Counted from the first letter of the stretch, positions 16,973 through 24,783 are shown. The stretch: DNA of 64,000 nucleotides from Pseudomonas frederiksbergensis (GCF_900105495.1 NZ_FNTF01000002.1:4394501-4458500); one strand, 5' to 3'. The notes: a model not told the origin generated them from the sequence alone. Made by a program: numbers and translations.

Positions 16973-19181
16973 AGCACGGCTCCTCAAACGTTTCCCTCTG
17001 CAACGCCGAAGCGCCACCCCAACCTGCCGGCTTCTTGTAAGCCCAAGGACGCTGCCCACTTTTCGCCAACGCCGGCATCCGTGTCCGTCGCCATCCAAGC
17101 CGGTGCATGATCGCCCCGACACGCATCTGCTCGGGCTTACCCCAATGGCCGAAGTCGAGCTTCAGCGCATTAGTCAGCACCTCACTGCCAGACGTGGTTT
17201 CACCGATCTGCGATTCCTCCAACCAGGTCAGAATTGGCCCTTCCCACTCATCCACCACAAAGCGCTCTTCCTGCGCTTCAGCAAAGGTCGGAGCCTCATC
17301 AGGCGTCACCCACCAGATATCGCCCGCCTCATAGCAAAACATCGCTTCTGCCCAGAGCTGGTCACGGATCTCACGCAGCAGCTCCAGGTCGACCTTGGTA
17401 CAAGCCACCGGCCAATAACGCCGGTTACCGGTGGCGTCCTTGAGATACTCGTCTTGGTTGGTCGTCCCCACAAACACACACTGGCGTGGCACGTCGTTAG
17501 TTCGACGGCCGTAGCTCTCGCGGTAGGTATCAGTCGACGCGGAAAAGAACTGCTTGGCCTTGGTGCTCTCCGCTTTGTTGAAGCTGTCCAGCTCCCCCAG
17601 CTCGACAATCCATTTGCCACGGATCGCCTGAAAACCGTCCTTGTCGCCCAGGGCAAAAGGCGTATCCATGAACCACTCGCCGCCGAGGATGCTCATTGCC
17701 GTCGACTTACCAGCGCCCTGCGCGCCTTCCAGAATCATCACCGAGTCAGCCTTGCAACCGGGCCTCATTACCCTCCCTACCGCCGACAGCAGCCAGCGCT
17801 TACCGACCTTCGCCGAGTAGTCGCTGGCCTGAACGCCCATGACATCGGTGAGCCAACTTTCCAGCCGAGGTACCCGGTCCCATTCGAGCTTGTGCAGGTA
17901 CTCCCGCACCGGATGAAACGCATGATCATGAGCGACAACACTCACCGCTTCGATCACCTGCGTCGACTTCACCCGCAGGTTGTATTGCTGCGCGAGCCAC
18001 TTCATCACCCGCACGTCATCGATGTCGGCCCAGTCGCCCATACCACCGCCGTAAGGGGCAGAGCGCAACTTGACGATCTTCGAACTGAAGGCGCTGTAAG
18101 TGATGACCCCGGCCCAGCGCTCGTCATTCCCAAGTATCAGCTCGACGTTCTGCATGTGGGCAATCAGGGCGCCGCTTTCGGTGCGAGCCAATTGGTCTTT
18201 CCAGCCACCAGCAGCCGGTGGCTTGACCACCGCCAACACCTGGCGGCGTACTGCTTCCAAACCTTCGGCAACGTGCAGGTCGTTGAAGTCTGTCCACTTG
18301 TCTTCCCGTTCACCGGAGAAGATCGGCGCAACCACCTGGCCACCGACGATCAAGGCGGCGTTGTTCGCCTTCTCTTCACCGGGGTTCCAGGCATCACCAT
18401 TCGCGCGTTTCGTCTTCCAGTCATCATCCCGACAAACGATCAGCGGGCAACCCGGAAAGCGCTCACGCATGGCCTTGCACACCACTAGCAAATTGCCCGC
18501 ATCGAACGCGATGGCCACCGTCAGCGAAGTCGCCATATGCAGGCTGGCGCCCGTGGCGTAACCCTCACATACCAGCACCGGTTCCCCCGGTTCAGGGTGA
18601 GGCCCGATCAGGTGAAAAGCCCCCTCCTTCGACATCCCATAAGGCCAGTAAGACTTATCCCGACCGGTATCTTCCTGCTTAGCCGGAAAGACCACCTGCA
18701 GGCCAACGATCTGGTCCCGCACGTTGCACATAGGCACCAAAAACGCGCCAGTGCGCGGCGCGTAACGAACACCAAAACCGACGATCTGTTTTCGATCCAG
18801 GTAGTCGCTACGCCCCTTCTCCGGCATGCGCTTGAACAGCCCTGCCGCACGGTTCGCCGCTCGACGTGCAGCATTGGCCGCTATATCGGCTGCGCGACGC
18901 TTGGCGTCCTCTTGACGAGCGCGCATAACCTCACGCTCTTCAGGCGACATCCGCCCCGACTTCACTTTAATCTTCTGCGTTTCCCCCGAACGCCAGTCAC
19001 CGAAGCTCCCAAAGATCAGCGTCTCGCCCTTCTCGGTGCGATGTTCGTGAACCACGTACCAACCGTTCTTTTCTTTGCCCTTGTCCTGCGTGGTCTTGCA
19101 CCGGCTAAGCTTGCCAAAAATTAACGGCTGGTCCGGCTCGAGGCCGTAGTCTGCAAATTGACCCAATACCTCATCGAGCAT
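16965..19181 (-). CDS. Replication protein: Toprim primase region plus VapE-type P-loop domain
   Basis: A protein of 738 residues. The N-terminal half has a basic helical segment (about 75-115), a 'DYLDRKQIVGFGVRYAPRTGAFLVPM' primase-type region and a Toprim-like domain with 'VLVCEGYATGASLHMAT' and 'CRDDD'. The C-terminal half is a VapE/DUF5906 ATPase with Walker A 'GAQGAGKST', 'FMDTPFALGDKD' and 'ELGELDSF' around the Walker B position. Such fusions start phage DNA replication as primase-helicase. The gene overlaps the zinc-finger gene by 11 bases and the Q-like gene by 8 bases. Confidence 0.88.
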   Translation of the reverse strand: MLDEVLGQFADYGLEPDQPLIFGKLSRCKTTQDKGKEKNGWYVVHEHRTEKGETLIFGSFGDWRSGETQKIKVKSGRMSPEEREVMRARQEDAKRRAADIAANAARRAANRAAGLFKRMPEKGRSDYLDRKQIVGFGVRYAPRTGAFLVPMCNVRDQIVGLQVVFPAKQEDTGRDKSYWPYGMSKEGAFHLIGPHPEPGEPVLVCEGYATGASLHMATSLTVAIAFDAGNLLVVCKAMRERFPGCPLIVCRDDDWKTKRANGDAWNPGEEKANNAALIVGGQVVAPIFSGEREDKWTDFNDLHVAEGLEAVRRQVLAVVKPPAAGGWKDQLARTESGALIAHMQNVELILGNDERWAGVITYSAFSSKIVKLRSAPYGGGMGDWADIDDVRVMKWLAQQYNLRVKSTQVIEAVSVVAHDHAFHPVREYLHKLEWDRVPRLESWLTDVMGVQASDYSAKVGKRWLLSAVGRVMRPGCKADSVMILEGAQGAGKSTAMSILGGEWFMDTPFALGDKDGFQAIRGKWIVELGELDSFNKAESTKAKQFFSASTDTYRESYGRRTNDVPRQCVFVGTTNQDEYLKDATGNRRYWPVACTKVDLELLREIRDQLWAEAMFCYEAGDIWWVTPDEAPTFAEAQEERFVVDEWEGPILTWLEESQIGETTSGSEVLTNALKLDFGHWGKPEQMRVGAIMHRLGWRRTRMPALAKSGQRPWAYKKPAGWGGASALQRETFEEPCFD

Positions 19182-19407
19182 GGCGGGCCTCCCGCGATTC
19201 GTCGATGGACTGGCAGATCACGCACTGAGTGCAACCCGGAAGTGCGAGTCGACGAGCTTCAGGGATGGGATCATCGCAACCTTCACAGAACAGGAATGAA
19301 TGCGCCGCCGAAGCAGGCTTGGCGGCGTTTCGTGCAGCGAGTGCCTGATCAAGACGCTCCTGCACCAAGTCGTTGGCAAAGTCAGCGATATCAGCCACGG
19401 TCGACAC
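19171..19407 (-). CDS. TraR/DksA family zinc finger protein
   Basis: A protein of 78 residues. The motif 'FCEGCDDPIPEARRLALPGCTQCVICQ' provides the CxxC-x17-CxxC zinc site of DksA/TraR proteins, with an acidic coiled-coil-like N-terminus ('FANDLVQERLDQALAARN'). Phage and plasmid members bind the RNA polymerase secondary channel and mimic ppGpp/DksA. It belongs to the leftward early operon, between the CII-like and replication genes. Confidence 0.88.
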   Translation of the reverse strand: MSTVADIADFANDLVQERLDQALAARNAAKPASAAHSFLFCEGCDDPIPEARRLALPGCTQCVICQSIDESREARHAR

Positions 19408-19909
19408 CCCGCGTTGTTTGATTAACGTAGGTGGCGCGGTTGAACATCCCCAACAGCCCTTGAATTCCTCGAAACACCTGCAGGCGAATCGCGGCCAGCT
19501 CGTGGTCCGTCACCACGCCGTCGCCAATGCTCTTGGCCCATGTCTCAGCCAAGTCCGCGACCTGCCGAAAATACTCAGCAATGCCGGTAGTCAAGGTTTC
19601 AGGCATGTTGTTGGTGTACGCCTCAGCCAACTCCTGCCAAGTCGTATCCCCGACCAGCGCATGCACCGCGTCCAGAATGCGGCGGTCCTTGGTCAACTCC
19701 AGGATCTCGCCGAATTCCTGAATGTTCACCGTGTGGCTGGGGTGGGTTGGAGACAGCTTGTGCTGCAGCGTGGTGGCGTTTCTGCCGGTGGTGGCGGCAA
19801 TTGCAGCAGCGCCGCCGGGATAGTCCCGGGCAGCATGGTAAAGCGCTAAATCGAGCGGCAGGATTTCCCGCTGCGCCCGTTCTACAGAACTCAGAGCGAT
19901 TCGGCTCAT
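19391..19909 (-). CDS. Phage regulatory CII family protein
   Basis: A protein of 172 residues beginning 'MSRIALSSVERAQREILPLD' from the ATG at 19909. The helix-turn-helix 'DYPGGAAAIAATTGRNATTLQHKLSPTHPSHTVNIQEFGEILELT' is the signature of the CP76/CII-like family in P2-related and Pseudomonas phages. The C-terminal half is helical and likely mediates multimers. It is probably an activator of lysogeny or of early genes. It follows the Cro-like gene after a 330-base gap. Confidence 0.85.
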   Translation of the reverse strand: MSRIALSSVERAQREILPLDLALYHAARDYPGGAAAIAATTGRNATTLQHKLSPTHPSHTVNIQEFGEILELTKDRRILDAVHALVGDTTWQELAEAYTNNMPETLTTGIAEYFRQVADLAETWAKSIGDGVVTDHELAAIRLQVFRGIQGLLGMFNRATYVNQTTRGVDRG

Positions 19910-20239
19910 GGCATTAATCCTTACAGGTTGCCAGTGCCGCGCGACATGCAGTGGTGTTACATTTGCCGCGTGGCTTGAAAGGGCCCAAACGCCGGCTAGA
20001 TCTTCAGGATCGAACCGGCACCGTGCCGAGGCGAACGATCCGTCGTTCACCTCTGGCGCAACAGCTGCCCAATCTGTGGTGGAAAAGGCAGCAACACCAA
20101 GGCATCCGTGCCTTGGATAGCGCGGTAAAGAGAGGTGGTTAGCATGTGGTGTGCCCGCCTACCTTTATCGCGACCCGACAGCGCTGTGGTGGTGCGTGCC
20201 GGGAGGAACTGGGCGGCCAATTGGTCGCCTTTTTTCTAA
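19910..20239 (+). ncRNA. Gap in immunity region with possible small RNA (C4-like) ending at a U-run terminator
   Basis: No leftward gene fills this gap. On the plus strand a hairpin GGCGGCC-AATT-GGTCGCC at 20212-20229 is followed by six T residues, a good intrinsic terminator. Just before it is a 31-codon frame (20144-20239, 'MWCARLPLSRPDSAVVVRAG...') with GAGG upstream. The composition resembles the short Icd/Ash-like peptides that overlap C4 antisense RNAs in P1- and P4-type immunity regions. The assignment as a C4-like RNA is inference; the start of the transcript cannot be placed. Confidence 0.35.
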
Positions 20240-20500
20240 CTAGGCTGCAGCTCTTTGAGGTGCGGATGCATTCAGAAGCCAAGTGGCCTCGAATACGTTG
20301 CCCTTCTGTTTTGCCGCTGCTGCTAAAAGCACAGCGTATTTGGTTTCACCCGTGTAATCGGTTCGCGGTAGGCAAGCTGCCTGGCGCCACTTGTTCAGCG
20401 CCTGATAGCTCCGGTCGCAAACCTTGGCAGCGGCCCCAATTCCGCCTACGGCTTCAAAAGCGAACGCAATGGCATTCGGAAAATCTACGGGGTCCAACAT
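20240..20500 (-). CDS. Cro-like (YdaS-type) transcriptional regulator
   Basis: A protein of 86 residues starting 'MLDPVDFPNAIAFAFE' at the ATG with GGAGG five bases upstream. The stretch 'VGGIGAAAKVCDRSYQALNKWRQAACLPRTDYTG' is the helix-turn-helix of YdaS/Cro-like phage regulators. It is divergent from the CI gene across a 79-base operator region, the standard Cro position. Confidence 0.88.
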   Translation of the reverse strand: MLDPVDFPNAIAFAFEAVGGIGAAAKVCDRSYQALNKWRQAACLPRTDYTGETKYAVLLAAAAKQKGNVFEATWLLNASAPQRAAA

Positions 20501-20514
20501 GGCAACCTCCACTT

Positions 20515-20588
20515 ATCAACTTGCGGTTGATGTTATAGATCAACTGACTATTGCGCAACCTTTGTGACACTCTCAACTTATGGTTGAT
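20515..20588. promoter_or_regulatory. CI/Cro operator region: ATCAAC-N5-GTTGAT palindromes
   Basis: A perfect 17-base palindrome ATCAAC-TTGCG-GTTGAT lies at 20515-20531. A second with one outer mismatch (CTCAAC-N5-GTTGAT) lies at 20572-20588, and a weaker copy at 20539-20555. The first is next to a TATAAC -10 element for the leftward promoter (minus strand, 20532-20537). The last overlaps the start codon of the CI gene, implying direct autorepression. A related operator recurs at 22500-22516. Confidence 0.8.
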
Positions 20589-21311
20589 AAAAATATACTC
20601 CGCGCAGCTTTCAGCGAGCGCCTACACGAAGCCCTCAACGACGCCGGTGTCCGCAGTCGGGGTCGTGGCGTAGACATCCATCGTCAGTTGAAAAGCTTGG
20701 GGATTCAAAAGACCACTCAGGCCATCAGCAAGTGGCTAAATGGCGAGGCTATGGCCGAAGCGGACAGCATGGCTGCGCTTTGTTCATGGCTGAAGGTGCG
20801 TCGTGAATGGCTGGAGTATGGCGTGCTGCCGAAGGAACAAAGCGGCGGACGCCAGGAGATACGATTAGTTGTCGGGGACCAAAGCAACGTAAGCGAGATC
20901 AACCAACGTTTCGGCAAGATCCCGTTGATTTCCTGGGTGCAGGCCGGTGCTTGGTGCGAGGCGATCTCTAACATTGAGGCCTACGACGCCGATTCATGGC
21001 TTTCTTGCCCTGTACCGATCAGCAACCAAGGTTACGCACTAAAAGTCCATGGTGATTCAATGACGAACCCAGGGCCTGGCCGAAGCTATCCTGCAGGTTG
21101 CATTATTTTTGTGGACCCAGAGGCTGAGACTAAAACTGGTGATCGAGTTATCGCTAGAGTTCCACGCACCAATGAAGCGACATTTAAAATTTTGGTTGAG
21201 GACGCTGGCCGTCAATTTTTAAGACCTATCAATCCGCAATATCCAATTATTGACATTACGGAAGAAACGCATATTTGCGGAAAAGTAGTCGGATCCTTCA
21301 TACCCGAATAA
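20580..21311 (+). CDS. CI-like repressor with LexA-type autocleavage domain
   Basis: A protein of 243 residues. Residues 8-85 hold the helix-turn-helix ('KTTQAISKWLNGEAMAEADSMAALCSWL'). Residues 112-240 form an S24 peptidase domain with cleavage pair Ala122-Gly123, catalytic Ser160 in 'HGDSM' and Lys203 in 'NEATFKIL', so induction through RecA is expected. No Shine-Dalgarno sequence precedes the ATG, and an operator half overlaps it. The message may be leaderless, as lambda cI is from its maintenance promoter. It is convergent with the next gene, with no bases between their stops. Confidence 0.95.
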   Translation: MVDKNILRAAFSERLHEALNDAGVRSRGRGVDIHRQLKSLGIQKTTQAISKWLNGEAMAEADSMAALCSWLKVRREWLEYGVLPKEQSGGRQEIRLVVGDQSNVSEINQRFGKIPLISWVQAGAWCEAISNIEAYDADSWLSCPVPISNQGYALKVHGDSMTNPGPGRSYPAGCIIFVDPEAETKTGDRVIARVPRTNEATFKILVEDAGRQFLRPINPQYPIIDITEETHICGKVVGSFIPE

Positions 21312-22385
21312 TCAAAAGCTTTCCAAGTCTTCATTATTAAGAACATGATAGCCGGTTAAACCTGTTACATGCACGGCGTGACTGAGTTGATCAAGCTGCT
21401 TATCTGTAAGTGTTTGCATTCCATCCAAAACAATAACCAACTGACATGTCGGCACTCTTTTTGTAATGCTGGCATATGTAGCCAACTTTGAAGGTAGTTT
21501 ATACATTGCATCTAACAGGCGATGAAAGTTTTTAGCATCAGATAAGTATTTCACCTCGAAAATCTCGTCTGGCTGTTTCGATTTCTCAGGAAACTTCATC
21601 ACTCCATCGACCGCTAGTATCTGATCCCCAGCTTTTAAAACCACATCGCGCTGGATAGGATAGCCATAAAGCTCCTGAATATAATCAAGCGCCAGTGATT
21701 CGAATCTAACTACTCTTTCAAGGAGCTTATTATTTGTAAACATGGAACGTTTATTCACACCAGGCTGAAACACCCCTAAAACCCTACCGTCTTCCGCTAT
21801 GGCGGCGTACCTAGAAACGTTTCTTTTCTTAGAGACGATAGATGGCTTTTGAGCGTGAACATTAGATTGATTATCAATACTAATTTTTGTAGAAGAATCT
21901 ACAGAATTTTCTATAATGTTTATCTCGGCGATGTCTTTTTTAGCACCCTCATCTCCAGCGGCTGATGCATTTGCGGATTCAGGAATAGGTAATTCAACTA
22001 CTTCATCTAAATTTTCATTTGCAGCTTTGCTCGCCTTTCCTCCTCCTAGCTCATCCAACTCAGCCTTGACTAATCGTAATTTTTCTTCTGCGCTCATAGT
22101 GCTAGTTTTGTAACTAAAATATTCCTTATTACCTCTAATTATCGCTGCAAGAGTTTGTAAAAATTCCAACTCCGTAACCGCAGTCGCAATAATAAAAACC
22201 GCCGCAAAATATACACTAATGTGGTTACCAAATAACGCCAATGCTGCAACAATAAAAATTGCTAGAACTCTCAAACTATGAGCTCTGACCCCTTCAATTA
22301 ATGAAAGTGCTCCAAAAATCAAAGCAGCTAGGCAGAGGATCCCTCCAGCGGCTTCAAAAAAAGTATGGGGATAGAATTCAGGCAT
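21312..22385 (-). CDS. AT-rich accessory membrane protein with possible PD-(D/E)XK nuclease domain
   Basis: A protein of 357 residues from the ATG at 22385. Three hydrophobic helices lie at about 13-31, 37-53 and 55-72, followed by a charged linker (98-185). The C-terminal domain has 'QILAVDGVMKF' (Asp260) and 'EIFEVKYL' (Glu277, Lys279), the D...ExK spacing of restriction-like nucleases, with a preceding helix 'ESLALDYIQELYG'. The domain assignment is inference from this pattern. The gene is much richer in A+T than its neighbours and lies between cI and the early operon, a place where prophages often carry defence genes. Confidence 0.7.
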   Translation of the reverse strand: MPEFYPHTFFEAAGGILCLAALIFGALSLIEGVRAHSLRVLAIFIVAALALFGNHISVYFAAVFIIATAVTELEFLQTLAAIIRGNKEYFSYKTSTMSAEEKLRLVKAELDELGGGKASKAANENLDEVVELPIPESANASAAGDEGAKKDIAEINIIENSVDSSTKISIDNQSNVHAQKPSIVSKKRNVSRYAAIAEDGRVLGVFQPGVNKRSMFTNNKLLERVVRFESLALDYIQELYGYPIQRDVVLKAGDQILAVDGVMKFPEKSKQPDEIFEVKYLSDAKNFHRLLDAMYKLPSKLATYASITKRVPTCQLVIVLDGMQTLTDKQLDQLSHAVHVTGLTGYHVLNNEDLESF

Positions 22386-22405
22386 TGTAATTATCCAAAA
22401 TCGGA

Positions 22406-22425
22406 GGCGAGGCGAGGCGAGGCGA
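22406..22425 (+). repeat. Four tandem GGCGA pentamers in the leader of the accessory membrane gene
   Basis: Four perfect tandem copies of GGCGA (TCGCC on the coding strand of the leftward gene) lie about 20 bases upstream of the ATG at 22385. Such short tandem repeats can change length by slippage and alter expression, but no evidence of variation can be seen from one sequence. Confidence 0.8.
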
Positions 22426-22490
22426 TCGCAGAGTGCCATCGTTTTAAGGCTTTTCCTAGGACCATTTCGCAGATTCAAAACCAATCGACG

Positions 22491-22519
22491 TTGACACATA
22501 TCAATTGTTGGTTGATATT
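22491..22519 (+). promoter_or_regulatory. Early rightward promoter with overlapping CI-type operator
   Basis: TTGACA at 22491-22496 and GATATT at 22514-22519 are separated by exactly 17 bases, a strong sigma-70 promoter. The palindrome ATCAAT-TGTTG-GTTGAT at 22500-22516 fills the spacer and differs from the perfect operator at 20515 by one base in the outer arms. The promoter drives the operon beginning at 22554 and should be repressed by CI in the lysogen. Confidence 0.8.
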
Positions 22520-22553
22520 TGCCTTGCTCTCCACCACAGAGCGAGGCGACATC

Positions 22554-22730
22554 ATGCACACCACAGCCACCCTGCACGTCCATCCGGCCACTGCCGACCC
22601 CAACCGCATCTTCGAGATTCGCCGACTGGCCCGCGAATCCGGCTGCGCATTCATCCCCACGAAACCCAAGCAAAAAGCTCGCAGCACTCCCACTCCGTTC
22701 GATCCGAACGGCGGAGGGTTTGCAGCATGA
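22554..22730 (+). CDS. Small early phage protein, first gene of rightward operon
   Basis: A hypothetical protein of 58 residues beginning 'MHTTATLHVHPATADPNRIF' with GAGG eight bases upstream. No domain is recognised; the C-terminus is basic and Pro-rich. Its stop overlaps the next start (ATGA). It is 35 bases downstream of the strong early promoter, so it should be the first product made on induction. Confidence 0.65.
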   Translation: MHTTATLHVHPATADPNRIFEIRRLARESGCAFIPTKPKQKARSTPTPFDPNGGGFAA

Positions 22731-23317
22731 GCAAATTCAAACTCGACAATCGCCCACTGCAATTGCTCAACGCCCAAGTCAACCTAAGCGGCACCTTCAA
22801 CCACGTACTCAGGTCAGCCCCTAAGCGCGAAGCCGTGGCGTTTCGCCTGAAGGTAGAACGCAACGCATCGGACACCCTTTTCGTCGTTGAGCCGGGCAGC
22901 GAGCGCCACACGCTGACCTTGCTGAATGAAAAGAAGATGCACCTCAAGCTGGCCGACTTCATTGAAGAGATCGTCAACGGCCCTTTTGATGCCAACAACA
23001 CAGCCGACCTGATGAACATCCCACACGCCAGCCGCAAATACGCCCACTTCGATATCGAGCATAAGCAACAGGTGCTCGACCTTGTGCGTACCGGTGGTGC
23101 GGTGAGCCTCGACATGGGTTTTGAGGTGCCCCTACACGTCGCCTTGCATCGCACTAAAACCCGCTCTGGTGTTACCACCATCATGAGCATTGGCGAAAAA
23201 AGGCCGCGCACCAAATGCTTCACCGTATACGGCAACGATGTCGAGATCTACGACAAAGTGGCCGAGTCCATCAACCACCTGGTCGCGGCAGCAACACCCG
23301 CCGCGCACGCTGCTTGA
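22727..23317 (+). CDS. Hypothetical early phage protein
   Basis: A protein of 196 residues starting 'MSKFKLDNRPLQLLNAQ' at the ATG that overlaps the previous stop. It is soluble and mixed alpha/beta, with no cysteines in a metal-binding pattern. The segment 'EKKMHLKLADFIEEIVNGPFDANNTADLMNIPHASRK' is prominent. Homologues are probably common in Pseudomonas prophages, but no function is recognised. Early operon position suggests a role in replication, recombination or host takeover. Confidence 0.7.
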   Translation: MSKFKLDNRPLQLLNAQVNLSGTFNHVLRSAPKREAVAFRLKVERNASDTLFVVEPGSERHTLTLLNEKKMHLKLADFIEEIVNGPFDANNTADLMNIPHASRKYAHFDIEHKQQVLDLVRTGGAVSLDMGFEVPLHVALHRTKTRSGVTTIMSIGEKRPRTKCFTVYGNDVEIYDKVAESINHLVAAATPAAHAA

Positions 23318-23327
23318 GGGGGATGAC

Positions 23328-23612
23328 GTGGAACGCACACTTGCCCAAGCCGCGAAGCACCTCGGTATGACTCGACCCAAGCTGATCGAACTTATGCGGG
23401 CAAAAGGTCTGCTCAATAACCGGAACCTTCCCGCCTACCCGACCCGCGATCGCGATTACCTACGGATCAAGGACAGCAACTGGTACCACGAAACCGCTGG
23501 CATGCAGTACAGCCAGTCAACCCGTGTCAAACAACCCGGCATCCGCTGGCTGGCCGATCAATTGGGGCTGGATCTACCCGCCATCCCGGTAAATAACCGT
23601 GACGTGGCCTAG
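23328..23612 (+). CDS. Phage antirepressor-like protein (KilA C-terminal type), GTG start
   Basis: A protein of 94 residues starting 'MERTLAQAAKHLGMTRPKLIELMR' from a GTG with GAGGGG about six bases upstream. The DNA-binding 'LAQAAKHLGMTRPKLIELMRAKGLL' helix pair followed by 'LKDSNWYHETAGMQYSQSTRVKQPGIRWLADQLG'-like residues matches the KilAC/antirepressor C-terminal domain. It may antagonise CI or act as a DNA-binding regulator. Confidence 0.75.
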   Translation: MERTLAQAAKHLGMTRPKLIELMRAKGLLNNRNLPAYPTRDRDYLRIKDSNWYHETAGMQYSQSTRVKQPGIRWLADQLGLDLPAIPVNNRDVA

Positions 23613-23778
23613 AGAATACGCTCGCCAGATCGTCGCCATGCGCACACGCGAGGAGCGCAATGCCGCGCTTCTCGAAGTGCCGGAACACCTGCGCGAGCTG
23701 ACCAAAACACACTGCCTGAATGCCTGGAACCACCCGACAAGAAACCAACGCAAGGAGGCTCAGCAAACCAATGCATAA
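23599..23778 (+). CDS. Short conserved phage protein, GTG start
   Basis: A 59-residue frame beginning 'MTWPREYARQIVAMRTREER' from GTG at 23599, overlapping the previous gene by 14 bases and the PrtN-like gene by eight. The sequence ('LEVPEHLRELTKTHCLNAWNHP') has the look of a small helical protein that recurs in Pseudomonas prophages next to antirepressor and PrtN genes. The role is unknown; the tight overlaps argue that it is a real gene. Confidence 0.65.
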   Translation: MTWPREYARQIVAMRTREERNAALLEVPEHLRELTKTHCLNAWNHPTRNQRKEAQQTNA

Positions 23779-24088
23779 CACCAGCCAGACACCGCTACGA
23801 CTGCGACCCGCACCCGAGTCAGCCACCGTGGAGCTGCTTTACCGCACCTTCGGCGACGTACTGATCCCACTGGAAAAAGTGCGCGAACAGTACTTCCGCA
23901 ACCTCAACGAGCAATCGTTTGTGGCCGAGATCAACAGCGGTCGAATCCAGCTCCCCATCACCACGCTGGACACCAGCCGCAAGGCACCGAAGTACGCGCA
24001 CATCCGGCATGTCGCTTCGCTCATCGACATCCGCGCCTACAAGGCAGATGAAGAGATGCTGCGACCGCAGGACGATTCAACCGGGTGA
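23771..24088 (+). CDS. PrtN-family (pyocin activator) transcriptional regulator
   Basis: A protein of 105 residues from the ATG at 23771. The pattern 'VELLYRTFGDVLIPLEKVREQYFRNLNEQSF' then 'GRIQLPITTLDTSRKAPKYAHIRHVASLIDIRA' matches the PrtN pyocin activator family, a small helix-turn-helix protein. In P. aeruginosa PrtN turns on pyocin genes after SOS induction by binding P-boxes. Here it is part of the CI-controlled early operon and may activate late or recombination genes. A link to host pyocin loci is possible but not shown. Confidence 0.82.
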   Translation: MHNTSQTPLRLRPAPESATVELLYRTFGDVLIPLEKVREQYFRNLNEQSFVAEINSGRIQLPITTLDTSRKAPKYAHIRHVASLIDIRAYKADEEMLRPQDDSTG

Positions 24089-24145
24089 AACACCTGACCC
24101 AACGGCTGCCACCACCAGCCTACGACAACACCAGGAGCACACCAC

Positions 24146-24565
24146 ATGACTGCAATTCAAATCTGCGCATTGATCGGCCTCATCGTCGGCGCCGCCCTGC
24201 TCTACTGGACCGGCTACCGAGGCGGCCTGATCGATGGCCGCATCGAGGGAATCGACGAAGGCAAAGCCATCCAACAATCCGACAATTCAGAAGCCATCCG
24301 CGGCCTGGAGCACTCACTACACCAAGTTCGTGCCGAGCGCCTGCAACTGTACGCCCGCTACGAGCGCGCACTGGAGGCCTCAAAACTGGGGGAGCAGGAG
24401 CGCCTAACTCTACTGGCCATCGCTGACAAGCTCAGGATCGCCGCCGAGACATTCAGCGCGTTCCGCACCGGCAAAAAACTAGAACGCGATTCACTCGCCC
24501 TGCGCGATCAAGCGCTCTCCATGGCAGCCCTGCTAGAGCCAGCAACGCAGAAGGAAGCGGCATGA
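24146..24565 (+). CDS. Membrane-anchored coiled-coil phage protein
   Basis: A protein of 139 residues with one N-terminal membrane helix ('IQICALIGLIVGAALLYWTGY') followed by a Gly-rich linker and a long coiled coil from about residue 45 ('LEHSLHQVRAERLQLYARYERALEASKLGEQE'). It resembles small membrane proteins found in many Pseudomonas prophages at this place. The function is unknown. It overlaps the next gene by four bases. Confidence 0.65.
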   Translation: MTAIQICALIGLIVGAALLYWTGYRGGLIDGRIEGIDEGKAIQQSDNSEAIRGLEHSLHQVRAERLQLYARYERALEASKLGEQERLTLLAIADKLRIAAETFSAFRTGKKLERDSLALRDQALSMAALLEPATQKEAA

Positions 24566-24783
24566 ATTGCGCCCCCCAAATGTTGCGCCTGACACCACAG
24601 ACAGCCGGCGCCTTGCAACAGCAATGCATCAAAGCCACCACCGAGTTGCTGGAACTGACGCGCTTTCGAAATGAGTTCGACCGGCAACTTGTCGCACTGA
24701 TCGGCAAAGACGCCCTGCGCAAACTGAACAAAGACACCAAGAACGCCCTGCTTCTGGCGGACCTGGTCAAGGAGGCAGCATGA
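24562..24783 (+). CDS. Small helical phage protein
   Basis: A hypothetical protein of 73 residues, helical throughout ('AGALQQQCIKATTELLELTRF', 'DALRKLNKDTKNALLLADLVKEA'). The overlaps of four bases with both neighbours show that it is translated as part of the operon. No domain is recognised. Confidence 0.6.
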   Translation: MNCAPQMLRLTPQTAGALQQQCIKATTELLELTRFRNEFDRQLVALIGKDALRKLNKDTKNALLLADLVKEAA

